64,000 bases of DNA. Source: Nocardioides sp. zg-DK7169. GTDB lineage: Bacteria > Actinomycetota > Actinomycetes > Propionibacteriales > Nocardioidaceae. Of the stretch, positions 56,746 to 64,000 are shown piece after piece. A program made the position numbers and the translations under genes. The notes below the pieces were generated by a model that saw only the letters and a list, made by a program, of their open reading frames with translations, was not told the DNA's origin and ran no database searches. The number at the start of each line of letters is the position of its first letter. Positions within the stretch are counted from its first letter, which is position 1. The stretch spans positions 62,001-126,000 of the forward strand of contig NZ_JABJRA010000005.1 of NCBI RefSeq assembly GCF_013155365.1, given 5' to 3'.

Positions 56746-56823
56746 GGGCAGCGGACCAGACCGGCGACGGACCCGCCCGCGGCAGCGAGACATGCCTCAT
56801 ACCGGCCGGTAGCCCCCCGCTGC

Positions 56824-56829
56824 TACGTT
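56824..56829 (+). promoter_or_regulatory. -10 box TACGTT, leaderless start of HpcH/HpaI gene
   Basis: TACGTT-N7-ATG (56837). It heads the two-gene lyase unit. Confidence 0.5.
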
Positions 56830-56836
56830 CGCCGCC

Positions 56837-57910
56837 ATGTCGAGCACCCAGAGTCCCAAGGACTTCTTCCGACCCCTGGCCGTCGGTGCCCCCGAGCCGC
56901 TGCGCGAGGTGCCGGCGCGGCCGAGCCGGGCCATCCACTTCTTCGATCCGAGCAACCCCAAGATGGCCGCGAAGGTGCCCGACATGGTCGGCACCGTCGA
57001 CGTGCTGCTGGGCAACCTCGAGGACGCCGTCAAGGCCGACAACAAGCTGGCCGCGCGCGAGGGCCTGGTCGAGATCGCCCGCAGTACTGACTTCGGCCCC
57101 ACCCAGCTGTGGACCCGGATCAACTCCCTCGACAGCCCCTGGGCGCTCGACGACCTGACCACCCTGGTGCCGGCGATCGGCGACAAGCTCGACGTGATCA
57201 TGGTGCCGAAGGTGCAGGGCGCCGAGGACATCCACTACGTCGACCGGCTGCTCGCCCAGCTCGAGGCGAAGGCCGGGCTGACCCGCCCGATCCTGGTCCA
57301 CGCGATCCTCGAGACCGCCCGCGGCGTGGCCAACGTCGAGGAGATCTGCGGGGCCTCCCCGCGCATGCAGGGCCTCTCCCTCGGCCCGGCCGACCTCGCC
57401 GCGGACCGCCGGATGAAGACCACCCGCGTCGGCGGCGGCCACCCCGGCTACCTGGTGCGGCAGGACCCGGTCGGCGGCGACATCGACGGCCCGCGCACGA
57501 CGTACCAGCAGGACCTGTGGCACTACACGATCGCGCGGATGGTCGACGCCTGCGCGACGCACGGGATCTACCCCTACTACGGCCCGTTCGGCGACATCAC
57601 CGACGTGGTGGCCTGCGAGGACCAGTTCCGCAACGCCTTCCTGCTCGGCTGCGTCGGCACCTGGAGCCTGCACCCCAAGCAGATCGCGATCGCCAACCGC
57701 GTCTTCTCCCCCAGCGTCGAGGACGTCACCCACGCCCGCCGGGTCGCCAAGGCGATGGGCGACGGCACCGGCGCGGTGATGCTGGACGGGAAGATGGAGG
57801 ACGACGCCTCCCTCAAGCAGTGCCTGGTGATGGTGGAGCTGGCCGAGCAGCTGGCTGCCGTCGACCCGGAGCTGAAGAAGGCCTACGACGCGATCGAGCT
57901 GGAGGACTGA
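56837..57910 (+). CDS. HpcH/HpaI-type CoA-ester lyase (malyl-CoA lyase-like)
   Basis: 357-aa TIM-barrel lyase. Segments are [40 protein letters not shown] (metal Glu in LEDAV), [12 protein letters not shown] (Arg), [34 protein letters not shown] (Glu) and [14 protein letters not shown] (Asp). The long form with this N-terminus resembles malyl-CoA/beta-methylmalyl-CoA lyases of the ethylmalonyl-CoA and related pathways. Expected reaction: cleavage to glyoxylate plus acetyl- or propionyl-CoA (inference). It is one base upstream of a second, shorter paralogue. Confidence 0.82.
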   Translation: MSSTQSPKDFFRPLAVGAPEPLREVPARPSRAIHFFDPSNPKMAAKVPDMVGTVDVLLGNLEDAVKADNKLAAREGLVEIARSTDFGPTQLWTRINSLDSPWALDDLTTLVPAIGDKLDVIMVPKVQGAEDIHYVDRLLAQLEAKAGLTRPILVHAILETARGVANVEEICGASPRMQGLSLGPADLAADRRMKTTRVGGGHPGYLVRQDPVGGDIDGPRTTYQQDLWHYTIARMVDACATHGIYPYYGPFGDITDVVACEDQFRNAFLLGCVGTWSLHPKQIAIANRVFSPSVEDVTHARRVAKAMGDGTGAVMLDGKMEDDASLKQCLVMVELAEQLAAVDPELKKAYDAIELED

Positions 57911-57911
57911 G

Positions 57912-58784
57912 ATGACGAGCGAGACCTACACCCCGCTGCGCTCGGTGCTCTACATGCCGGGCTCCAACGCGCGCGCCCTCGAGAAGGCCAAGTCGATCCC
58001 CTGCGACGCCTTGATCCTCGATCTCGAGGACGCCGTCTCCCCCGACGCCAAGGAGGCGGCCCGCGAGGCGGCCTGCGCCGCCGTGGCCTCGGGCGAGTAC
58101 GGACGTCGCACCGTCACGATCCGCGTCAACGGCCTCGGCACCGACTGGCACCACGCCGACCTCACCGCCGCCGCGCAGGCCGGCCCGGCCGCGATCGTCG
58201 TCCCGAAGGTCAACAGCGCCGCCGAGGTCAAGCAGCTCGTGGCGGCCATGGAGCGCGCCGGGGCGCCGGAGCACACCAAGCTCTGGGCGATGATCGAGAC
58301 GCCCGTGGCGATCCTCGACGTGCTCTCCATCGCGCGCGCCTCGGATCGGCTCACGGCGTTCGTGATCGGCACCAACGACCTGGTCAAGGAGCTCTACGCC
58401 GAGCACGTGCCCGGCCGCGCGCCGATCCTGCCCTCGCTGCACACCGCCCTGCTGGCCGCCCGCGCCGCCGGGATCGCGATCCTCGACGGCGTCTACAACG
58501 ACGTGAAGGACCTCGACGGCTTCCTCGCGGAGTGCCGGCAGGGCCGCGAGATGGGCTTCGACGGCAAGACCCTCGTCCACCCTGGCCAGGTCGCCGGCGC
58601 CAACGAGGCGTTCGCGCCCTCGGCGCAGGCCGTGGAGGACGCCCGCGGGCTGATCCAGGCCTGGGAGGACGGCCAGGGGGCCGGCGTGGTGACCTACCAG
58701 GGCCGGATGGTGGAGAACCTGCACGTCGAGTCCGCGCGACGCACGCTCAGCATCCACGAGGCGGTCCTCGCGCTGGGAGCGTGA
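57912..58784 (+). CDS. CitE-like CoA-ester lyase/thioesterase
   Basis: 290-aa paralogous lyase: LRSVLYMPGSNARALEKAKS, CDALILDLEDAVSPDAKEAA (metal Glu), VTIRVNGLGTDWHHAD (Arg), AIVVPKVNSAAEVKQL, LWAMIETPVAILDVLSIARA (Glu) and AFVIGTNDLVKELYAE (Asp), with a C-terminal DGKTLVHPGQVAGANEAFAP lid. In Rhodobacter, a pair of this kind comprises malyl-CoA lyase (Mcl1) and malyl-CoA thioesterase (Mcl2), which fits this tandem. Alternatives are citramalyl-CoA or hydroxymethylglutaryl-type lyase. Cotranscribed with the preceding gene. Confidence 0.85.
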   Translation: MTSETYTPLRSVLYMPGSNARALEKAKSIPCDALILDLEDAVSPDAKEAAREAACAAVASGEYGRRTVTIRVNGLGTDWHHADLTAAAQAGPAAIVVPKVNSAAEVKQLVAAMERAGAPEHTKLWAMIETPVAILDVLSIARASDRLTAFVIGTNDLVKELYAEHVPGRAPILPSLHTALLAARAAGIAILDGVYNDVKDLDGFLAECRQGREMGFDGKTLVHPGQVAGANEAFAPSAQAVEDARGLIQAWEDGQGAGVVTYQGRMVENLHVESARRTLSIHEAVLALGA

Positions 58785-58813
58785 CCAGGCTCTCCCCGGT
58801 GTCCGGGAACTGT

Positions 58814-58837
58814 GGACGTTTGCAATTGCGAACGTCC
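58814..58837. promoter_or_regulatory. 24-bp near-perfect palindrome upstream of DUF6131 gene
   Basis: GGACGTTTGCAA faces TTGCGAACGTCC with one mismatched pair. It lies 39 bases before the DUF6131 ATG. The size and position suit a dimeric repressor operator or the -35 region of a stress promoter. Confidence 0.6.
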
Positions 58838-58876
58838 GGTTAACGGTCGTCCATCACCTAGAAGAGGGAGTACGAC

Positions 58877-59020
58877 ATGGTTGTCCTCGGACTTATCCTG
58901 CTGATCATCGGCCTCGTGGCGAGCATCCCGGTCCTCACCACGATCGGCGCGATCCTGATCGTCGTCGGACTGATCCTCAACCTCGTGCCGATGGGCGGTA
59001 CGCGACGCAGGGTCTTCTGA
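58877..59020 (+). CDS. DUF6131 family small membrane protein
   Basis: 47-aa protein MVVLGLILLIIGLVASIPVL, then TTIGAILIVVGLILNLVPMG and a basic tail GTRRRVF. Two short helices and a charged C-terminus are typical of DUF6131; the function is unknown, and the family is found in actinobacteria. The ATG has GAGGGAG upstream. A strong terminator follows. A 24-bp palindrome precedes it. Confidence 0.8.
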   Translation: MVVLGLILLIIGLVASIPVLTTIGAILIVVGLILNLVPMGGTRRRVF

Positions 59021-59041
59021 CCGAAGTTGCACCGCAGCGAG

Positions 59042-59070
59042 GAGCCCCGGACCGTGATGGTCCGGGGCTC
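59042..59070. terminator. bidirectional terminator
   Basis: A 12-bp perfect stem GAGCCCCGGACC/GGTCCGGGGCTC with a GTGAT loop between the convergent DUF6131 and ferredoxin-reductase genes. Confidence 0.8.
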
Positions 59071-59078
59071 TCGCTGTC

Positions 59079-60317
59079 TCAGGCCTTCGCCAGCGACCGG
59101 GCCAGGCGGCGCAGGTCCTGCGTCTCGTCGGCCAGCAGGTCGTCCTCGACGACCACCCCGGCCTCGATCAGGCTCATCGCGCCACGCACGTCCTTCACCC
59201 GCTGCACCGACACCACGCCGACCAGCCGGCCGGCGGCGTCGAGGTGGAACCAGCTGCGTCCGCCGCCCGTGCGCTCCACGACCCGCTCACCCGCCGCGGG
59301 CACGCCGGCCACCTGCAGGCGCAGGTCGCCCTGGTCGGACCAGAACCACGGCACCGGGGGCGCGGCCGGCTCGCGTCCGAGCATGGTGTGCGCTGCCGCC
59401 ACGCCCTGGGTCTGGGCGCTCTGCCACTGCTCGACCCGCACCCGCCCGCCGTACCAGGGGTCGGGCGAGGAGGCGACGTCGCCGGCGGCGAGCACGTGCG
59501 GGTGCGAGGTCGTCGCGGAAGCGTCGGTGAGCACCCCGTCGCCGACCGCGAGCCCCGCGTCGCGGGCCAGCTCGTCGGCCGGCTCCATCCCGATCCCGAC
59601 CACGACGCAGGACGCAGGCAGCCTGCGCCCGTCGGCCAGCACCACCTCGCGGACCCGGTCGTCGCCGACGACCTCGCTGACGGCGGCACCGAGCTCGAGG
59701 CGTACGCCGGACGCGCGGTGGGCGGCCGCGACCTCCTCCGCGGCGGGCGGGGGCAGCACCCGCGCGAGCAGCCGCGCGGCAGCCTCCACGACCGTGACCT
59801 CGCAACCGAGGGCGCGCGCCGAGGCCGCGACCTCCAGGCCGACGAAGCCACCGCCGACGACGACCACGGGTCCGCCCCTGGCGAGCAGCGCCCGCAGTCG
59901 CTCGGCGTCATCGATCGTGCGCAGTCCGGTGACCCCGGGCAGGTCGGCACCGGGCACCGGCAGGGTGCGGGCGCGCCCGCCGGTGGCCAGCAGCACCCGG
60001 TCCACGTCCAGGCGGGCGCCTGAGGCGAGCTCGAGGCGGCCGCAGTCGAGGTCGAGGGCGGCGACCCGCTCGCCCAGCACCAGCTCGATCCCGAGCTCGG
60101 CCGCCCGCTCCTGGCCGAGCAGCTGGGTGCGCGCACCGGGCACGGCCCCGACCAGCACGTCCTTGGACAGCGGCGGGCGGTCGTACGGCGCGTGCGGCTC
60201 GTCCCCGACGAGGAGCAGGCGCCCGTCGTACCCGAGCTCGCGCAGCGTCTCGGCGGCCCGGAAGGAGGCGAGGCCCCCGCCGACGAGACCGATCGAGGAC
60301 GGAGTGATGTGGTCCAT
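59079..60317 (-). CDS. NAD(P)H:ferredoxin reductase (FAD, rhodocoxin-reductase type)
   Basis: 412-aa two-Rossmann flavoprotein that passes electrons from NAD(P)H to a [2Fe-2S] ferredoxin. The FAD loop is IGLVGGGLASFRAAETLREL near residues 9-28. PYDRPPLSKDVLVG is the family motif. The NAD(P) loop is VVVVGGGFVGLEVAASARAL near 145-165. The second FAD motif is HPHVLAAGDVASSPDPWYGG. The reductase-family C-terminal domain has WFWSDQGDLRLQVAGV. It is divergent from the ABM-Rieske-AKR run, whose Rieske ferredoxin is its natural partner. Confidence 0.92.
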   Translation of the reverse strand: MDHITPSSIGLVGGGLASFRAAETLRELGYDGRLLLVGDEPHAPYDRPPLSKDVLVGAVPGARTQLLGQERAAELGIELVLGERVAALDLDCGRLELASGARLDVDRVLLATGGRARTLPVPGADLPGVTGLRTIDDAERLRALLARGGPVVVVGGGFVGLEVAASARALGCEVTVVEAAARLLARVLPPPAAEEVAAAHRASGVRLELGAAVSEVVGDDRVREVVLADGRRLPASCVVVGIGMEPADELARDAGLAVGDGVLTDASATTSHPHVLAAGDVASSPDPWYGGRVRVEQWQSAQTQGVAAAHTMLGREPAAPPVPWFWSDQGDLRLQVAGVPAAGERVVERTGGGRSWFHLDAAGRLVGVVSVQRVKDVRGAMSLIEAGVVVEDDLLADETQDLRRLARSLAKA

Positions 60318-60421
60318 GGCACCACGTCTACTCGGCGCGGCCCGCTGCGGTCCCGCACGCCGTTCTGTCATGCGGAACGGGTTCGTGGCCGGAGCGCCTC
60401 CCCTCCCTCGAGGCTCATCGC

Positions 60422-61141
60422 GTGGCCATCCGGATCCTGCACCGCCTGACCCTCCCCTCCTCCGCCGACGAGCGGCTGGCAGAGGAGGCCCGACTCGTCC
60501 GCACCCTGCCCGGGTGCCGGGAGGCCGAGGCCTACCGCAGCCTGCGCGACCCGCTGGAGGTCGCGGTGGTGCAGCTGTGGCAGGACGAGTCGGCCCACGA
60601 CGCGTACGCCGCGGACGTCGCCGCCGCCACGGTGCCCTCGCTGGTCGCCGAGCTGGCCGCGCGCGACGAGGTCCGCACGGAGGCCTACACGCACGAGTAC
60701 TTCTCGCCCGCCGACGGCGTGTGGACCGCCGCCTCCCAGGGAGCCGCGCGCCGGATCGTGTGGCCGGCCCGCGGGCCGGTGCGGATCGTGATCCAGTCCT
60801 GCTTCGCCGATCCCGAGGGAGAGGCGCCGGCACTGCTGGCCAACGAGCGCGAGACCTTGCGCGAGCCGGGCTGCGAGGAGTTCGCCTGGATGCGCGGGGT
60901 CGAGGACGCCCGCCACATCCTGCTGCTCGAGCGCTGGTCCAGCCAGCGCATCTACGACCAGCACTGGGTGCTGCGCCGACGCACCGCCAGTGGCGGCCCG
61001 GCCCGGGTGCGCGCCGAGCGCACCCACGGCACCAACGGCGCGGAGTTCTACCGCCACCAGCAGTTCCGGCTGCTCTACGGGCGCTGGCTGCCTGCAGACC
61101 CGGATGACTTTCCGACCACCGTGGACTGGCCGGCTCGCTGA
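60422..61141 (+). CDS. tandem ABM-domain (dimeric alpha-beta barrel) protein
   Basis: 239 aa from GTG with two copies of an antibiotic-biosynthesis-monooxygenase-type ferredoxin-like domain. The first, about residues 1-100, includes AIRILHRLTLPSSADERLAE and VAVVQLWQDESAHDAYAADV. The second, about 115-215, includes VRIVIQSCFADPEGEAPALL and HILLLERWSSQRIYDQHWVL. A single chain could thus form the barrel that usually needs a dimer. Cofactor-free oxidation of activated rings is one known role of such domains. In front of a Rieske ferredoxin and opposite a ferredoxin reductase, a redox role is plausible. No family name is certain. Confidence 0.7.
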   Translation: MAIRILHRLTLPSSADERLAEEARLVRTLPGCREAEAYRSLRDPLEVAVVQLWQDESAHDAYAADVAAATVPSLVAELAARDEVRTEAYTHEYFSPADGVWTAASQGAARRIVWPARGPVRIVIQSCFADPEGEAPALLANERETLREPGCEEFAWMRGVEDARHILLLERWSSQRIYDQHWVLRRRTASGGPARVRAERTHGTNGAEFYRHQQFRLLYGRWLPADPDDFPTTVDWPAR

Positions 61142-61188
61142 GCCGGCTCCCCGGCGTACCCCTGATCGAGAACGACGAGAGGAACACG

Positions 61189-61521
61189 ATGAGCTGGCTG
61201 AAGGTGTGTGCCGTGAGCGACATCGAGGACGGCGAGGCCCACAAGGTCGACTCGGTACGACCGCCGATCGCCGTCTACCACCTGGACGGCGAGTTCTTCG
61301 CGACCGCCGACACCTGCTCGCATGCCGACTCCTCCCTGTCGGAGGGCTACGTCGAGGACGGCGAGGTGGAGTGTGTGTGGCACTTCGCGAAGTTCTGCAT
61401 CCGCACCGGCGCCGCCAAGTCGCTCCCGGCCACCGAGCCGATCCGGACCTACGAGGTGAAGGTCGAGGACGGCCACGTGCACGTCCTCCTCGACGCGTCC
61501 GTCATCGCCATCCCCGCGTGA
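61189..61521 (+). CDS. Rieske [2Fe-2S] ferredoxin
   Basis: 110-aa soluble Rieske protein. Iron ligands are Cys43 and His45 in TCSHADSSLSEG, and Cys62 and His65 in ECVWHFAKFCIRTG. The usual CPxHG form of box 2 is altered to CVWHFAKF, as in dioxygenase-type ferredoxins (biphenyl/benzene type). Start ATG; GAGAGGAACACG precedes it. It overlaps the following aldo/keto reductase start (GTGA). The terminal oxygenase subunits are absent from the window, so its acceptor is unknown. Confidence 0.9.
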   Translation: MSWLKVCAVSDIEDGEAHKVDSVRPPIAVYHLDGEFFATADTCSHADSSLSEGYVEDGEVECVWHFAKFCIRTGAAKSLPATEPIRTYEVKVEDGHVHVLLDASVIAIPA

Positions 61522-62564
61522 GGGTCCCGCTCGGCAGCACCGGCCTCCACGTCTCGCGTCTCGCGCTAGGCACCGCCACGTTCGGGGTGGCCCCGCGCGC
61601 CGAGGACGTCGACCGACTGCTCGGCACCGCTCTCGACGCGGGCCTCAACCTCCTCGACACCGCCAGCTCCTACGGCGACCAGACCCGCTTCGACCGGCCT
61701 GGTGCTCCGGCCGCCGGTCGCCGAGAGTCCGCCGAGGAGCTGATCGGTCGCCACCTCGGCACCCGCCGTGACGAGGTGGTGCTGTGCACCAAGGTCGGCG
61801 AGCGGATCTTCCCCGGCGCGCACGGCCGCGGCCTGGGGCGCACGCACGTACGCCGCGCGCTGGAACGCAGCCTGCGCCGCCTGCGCACCGACCACGTCGA
61901 CGTGCTGCACGCCCACCACCACGACCCCGATACCCCCGTCGACGAGCTGCTGCTCACCTTCGCCGACCTGGTCCGCGAGGGCTCGATCCGTCACTACGGC
62001 ATCTCCACCTATGCCGGCTGGCAGGTCACCGAGATCGCCCTGCGCGCCGACGCGCTCGGCCTCCCGCGCCCCGCCGTCCACCAGGTCCGCTACTCCGCGC
62101 GACACCGGCAGGTCGAGGCCGAGGTCCTCCCCGCCTGCCGCCACCTCGCCGTCCCCGTCACCGCCTTCAGCCCGCTCGCCGGCGGACTTCTCGCCGCGGG
62201 CACCGAGGACCGGACCCACCTCGGCTCCGCCAGGTGGCAGGGCCCCGGACCCGACGTCGCTGATCGCCGCTTCGCCGGCTCCTTCCGCGCCGTCGCTGCC
62301 GAGCACGGGCTCGATCCGGCGGTCCTCGCACTGGCGTGGGTGCTCGCGCAGGACGGCGTCGTCAGCGCCGTCGTCGGGCCGGAGTCGGCAGACGAGCTGG
62401 CCGGGCTGGTGCCCGCGATGGAGGTCGAGCTCTCCGCGGAGGTCGACGAGGCCGTGCGGGCGTTGGACGGGCAGCTCTCCGCGGCGGCGCCCTACTCGGG
62501 CGCGCTCTCGGGCGAGGTGCCCCGGAGCCCCGGGGACGACCCGGCGCCGACGCCGGGGACGTAG
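61518..62564 (+). CDS. aldo/keto reductase (YghZ/L-galactose-dehydrogenase-like)
   Basis: 348-aa NADPH-dependent oxidoreductase. The start VRVPLGSTGLHVSRLALGTA is typical. Catalytic residues lie in NLLDTASSYGDQTRF (Asp, Tyr), VVLCTKVGERIFPG (Lys) and DVLHAHHHDPDTP (His). HYGISTYAGWQVTE is the sugar-type segment. A 30-residue C-terminal tail with SPGDDPAPTPGT is unusual and lies in the region of overlap with the convergent lipoprotein gene. Translationally coupled to the Rieske gene by GTGA. Confidence 0.87.
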   Translation: MRVPLGSTGLHVSRLALGTATFGVAPRAEDVDRLLGTALDAGLNLLDTASSYGDQTRFDRPGAPAAGRRESAEELIGRHLGTRRDEVVLCTKVGERIFPGAHGRGLGRTHVRRALERSLRRLRTDHVDVLHAHHHDPDTPVDELLLTFADLVREGSIRHYGISTYAGWQVTEIALRADALGLPRPAVHQVRYSARHRQVEAEVLPACRHLAVPVTAFSPLAGGLLAAGTEDRTHLGSARWQGPGPDVADRRFAGSFRAVAAEHGLDPAVLALAWVLAQDGVVSAVVGPESADELAGLVPAMEVELSAEVDEAVRALDGQLSAAAPYSGALSGEVPRSPGDDPAPTPGT

Positions 62565-63349
62565 ACGAGCGGGCCGCGCTCGCTGGCGGGCGGCAGGCCG
62601 ACGCCCGGCGTCTTGCCGTATCTGAAGGTCGCGGCGAAGGGCCCCGGCTGCGGATCGATGCCGCTGAACTCGGCGCGCACCAGCCGCAGGTCGCTGTCGA
62701 CCCACAGGTCGTAGGTGGTGGGGACGTCCAGGACATCGGTGCCCACCTCGGAGCCCTGCACCTGCAGGCGCCGCGTCGTCACCCCGTCGGGCCCGGTCTC
62801 GACGCCCAGGTCGGTCAGGATCGGCGAGCCGGGGAGCGAGGCGAACCGGGTCACCGGGTCGAGGACAAGCAGGCCCTGGATCACCAGGGCGCCGATGGAG
62901 CTGTCCTTCTCCGTGCAGCTGTAGGGCCGCGGGCTCGGCTGGATCCAGCCCATCGCGTTGTTGCCCCATGCCTTGACGGCGAGGCCCGTCGCGCGATTCA
63001 CGCACACCCGGCCGTCCGCCAGCTGCAGCTGCGCGTGCTCGGCGCCCTCCGCCTCCCAGGTGAAGCGCCGCGCGGCCCGGAACGGCGACGCCGACGACGG
63101 CGCGAGGTGGATGGTCGTCTCGTACTGGCCGCCGCTCACCACGGCGCGTACGCCGCCGGCCCGCACCATCTCGCCGAGCAGCGCATCGCGCACGGCATCG
63201 GTGTCGGCGTCGAGCTTGCCGGTGCCGAGCGGGTTGGCGAGGGTCGCCGGCCCGGAGTCGCTGCCTTCCGGCGCGGAACCGTCCGCATTGCACCCGGCCG
63301 CGAGCGCGGCGACGAACACGATCCCGAGAATTCCTGCACGCCGCTTCAC
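62492..63349 (-). CDS. putative lipoprotein (LppX/LprG-like)
   Basis: 285-aa exported lipoprotein. VKRRAGILGIVFVAALAAGC places the lipid anchor at Cys20. A mostly beta body follows, with FTWEAEGAEHAQLQLADGRV, CVNRATGLAVKAWGNNAMGW and TTYDLWVDSDLRLVRAEFSG, and a C-terminal PLVYVPGV. The last two features resemble the beta-sheet basket of the LppX/LprAFG lipoproteins that move lipids, but the assignment is not certain. The GTG at 63349 is preferred because TACCGT lies 6 bases upstream. Its 3' end overlaps the convergent aldo/keto reductase by 73 bases. Confidence 0.72.
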   Translation of the reverse strand: MKRRAGILGIVFVAALAAGCNADGSAPEGSDSGPATLANPLGTGKLDADTDAVRDALLGEMVRAGGVRAVVSGGQYETTIHLAPSSASPFRAARRFTWEAEGAEHAQLQLADGRVCVNRATGLAVKAWGNNAMGWIQPSPRPYSCTEKDSSIGALVIQGLLVLDPVTRFASLPGSPILTDLGVETGPDGVTTRRLQVQGSEVGTDVLDVPTTYDLWVDSDLRLVRAEFSGIDPQPGPFAATFRYGKTPGVGLPPASERGPLVYVPGVGAGSSPGLRGTSPESAPE

Positions 63350-63355
63350 GCGGGC

Positions 63356-63361
63356 ACGGTA
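63356..63361 (-). promoter_or_regulatory. -10 box TACCGT, leaderless start of lipoprotein gene
   Basis: TACCGT-N6-GTG (63349) on the minus strand. Confidence 0.5.
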
Positions 63362-63398
63362 GACCGAAACGACAGCCATTGGCGTCCCCCATATTCGT

Positions 63399-64000
63399 CT
63401 AGATCCGTCTCGAGAATCGGAGGTCGCCGTTCGGCATCCGCTGGTGGAGATAACGCTCGTCGTGGATCAGATGGTGGTGGTGGCTGCAGAGGAGGAGGGC
63501 GTTCGCCAGATCGGTCCTCCCGCCGGCTGACCAGGGCGTGAGGTGGTGTGCCTCGCACCAGGTGGAGGGAATCGTGCAGCCGTCCGCGCGGCACTCGGAG
63601 TCGCGGATCGCGAGCGCCTTGCGTTGTCCGGGACTGAACAACCGGGTCGCTCGGCCGAGATCGAGCGGCACCGAGCGGGTGCCCAGCACCGCGGGCACCA
63701 GGCCCGCCGTGCAGGCCAGTCGCCGTGCCTCGCCGGCCGTGATCCGGGAGCCGTCGGCGAGCGTGGCGGTGCCGAGGCCGGCGGTGAGGGTGGCGAGGTC
63801 CATGGTGATCACGAGGGTGGTGGCGTCGCCGCCGTGCAGGGGAAGCCGGGCCGGGTCGAGGGCCTCCATCAGGGAGCAGAACGCCTCGCCGAGCCGCCGC
63901 TCGTAGGGCACCCGGCGGCCGTCCGCGTCGGCCGCCACGGCCTCGCCGTCCCCCTTGCGCGGGTTGGTGAACGACTCCAGCATCGTGGTCAGCCGCAGTG
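63399..64000 (-). CDS. DUF222 domain HNH endonuclease, second copy, 5' end beyond window
   Basis: The last 200 codons are visible. They read LRLTTMLESFTNPRKGDG at the edge, then RRVPYERRLGEAFCSLMEAL, SRITAGEARRLACTAGLVPA and the HNH region CRADGCTIPSTWCEAHHLTP with LLLCSHHHHLIH. Line by line this matches the C-terminal half of the copy at 40.4-41.7 kb at most positions, so they are close paralogues. Gene orientation is the same. The N-terminal DUF222 part is outside the window. Confidence 0.9.
   Translation of the reverse strand, partial: LRLTTMLESFTNPRKGDGEAVAADADGRRVPYERRLGEAFCSLMEALDPARLPLHGGDATTLVITMDLATLTAGLGTATLADGSRITAGEARRLACTAGLVPAVLGTRSVPLDLGRATRLFSPGQRKALAIRDSECRADGCTIPSTWCEAHHLTPWSAGGRTDLANALLLCSHHHHLIHDERYLHQRMPNGDLRFSRRI

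Overview
The window is high-GC DNA with the gene content of a Nocardioides-like actinobacterium (order Propionibacteriales). The evidence is GTG starts, ATGA/GTGA stop-start overlaps, an actinobacterial dnaK-grpE-dnaJ-hspR operon with HAIR-type operators, F420-dependent enzyme families, a class I lysyl-tRNA synthetase and two DUF222/HNH (13E12-type) genes. The genus is inferred from gene content, not from a marker gene. I found no rRNA, tRNA, CRISPR array, insertion sequence or prophage. About 67 protein genes fill the window, and no gene-free stretch exceeds 300 bases.

Positions 1-31 kb are mostly chromosomal core. They hold purA-purD-purB, a diacylglycerol-kinase-like lipid kinase, class I LysRS, a YeiH exporter with a divergent LysR regulator, DUF3151, a secreted TAP-type peptidase, class II fba, a SLOG protein, a SpoU methyltransferase, two DedA proteins, pyrE, a PLP aminotransferase and clpB, followed by vanZ and the chaperone operon. 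The set purA / DUF3151 / fba / dedA / SpoU / pyrE / clpB / dnaK-grpE-dnaJ-hspR also lies together in Mycobacterium tuberculosis (roughly Rv0350-Rv0384c, from memory), so this is an old neighbourhood. HspR should repress both its own operon and clpB: a CTTGAGT-N7-ACTCAA-type element lies before dnaK and a close relative before clpB.

Positions 25.7-33 kb carry envelope lipoproteins (a beta-propeller-like protein, an M28 peptidase, a CapA protein), a NUDIX hydrolase, two regulated divergent or upstream-operator arrangements (aldo/keto reductase; MarR with EamA) and an anchored protein.

Positions 33-38.6 kb form a divergent catabolic locus. A Ddn-type F420 protein and a SnoaL protein face an overlapping run of LLM F420 oxidoreductase, an uncharacterised 399-aa protein, SDR, sulfotransferase-fold protein and DUF1772. 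A perfect match to the KstR operator consensus lies between the two arms, suggesting sterol-type or related lipid catabolism.

Positions 38.6-42 kb look accessory (GNAT, hydrolase, deoxyribosyltransferase-like protein, HNH/DUF222, small membrane ORF). Positions 42-46.2 kb hold a TetR-controlled FMO / hydrolase unit divergent from an SDR. Positions 46-53 kb hold a large LuxR-family ATPase regulator, hutI-hutF and a nitroreductase. Positions 53-59 kb hold an M20 peptidase-MFS pair, a malyl-CoA-lyase-like pair and small DUF6458/DUF6131 membrane proteins. Positions 59-62.6 kb hold a ferredoxin reductase facing a tandem-ABM protein, a Rieske ferredoxin and an aldo/keto reductase, with no terminal oxygenase. 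The window ends inside a second DUF222/HNH gene.

Three architectural themes recur. Many genes start 6-7 bases after a TANNNT box, as expected for leaderless mRNAs. A 22-bp tandem repeat occurs in three copies at two distant intergenic sites. Several regulator genes have clear palindromes placed over the promoter they should control.
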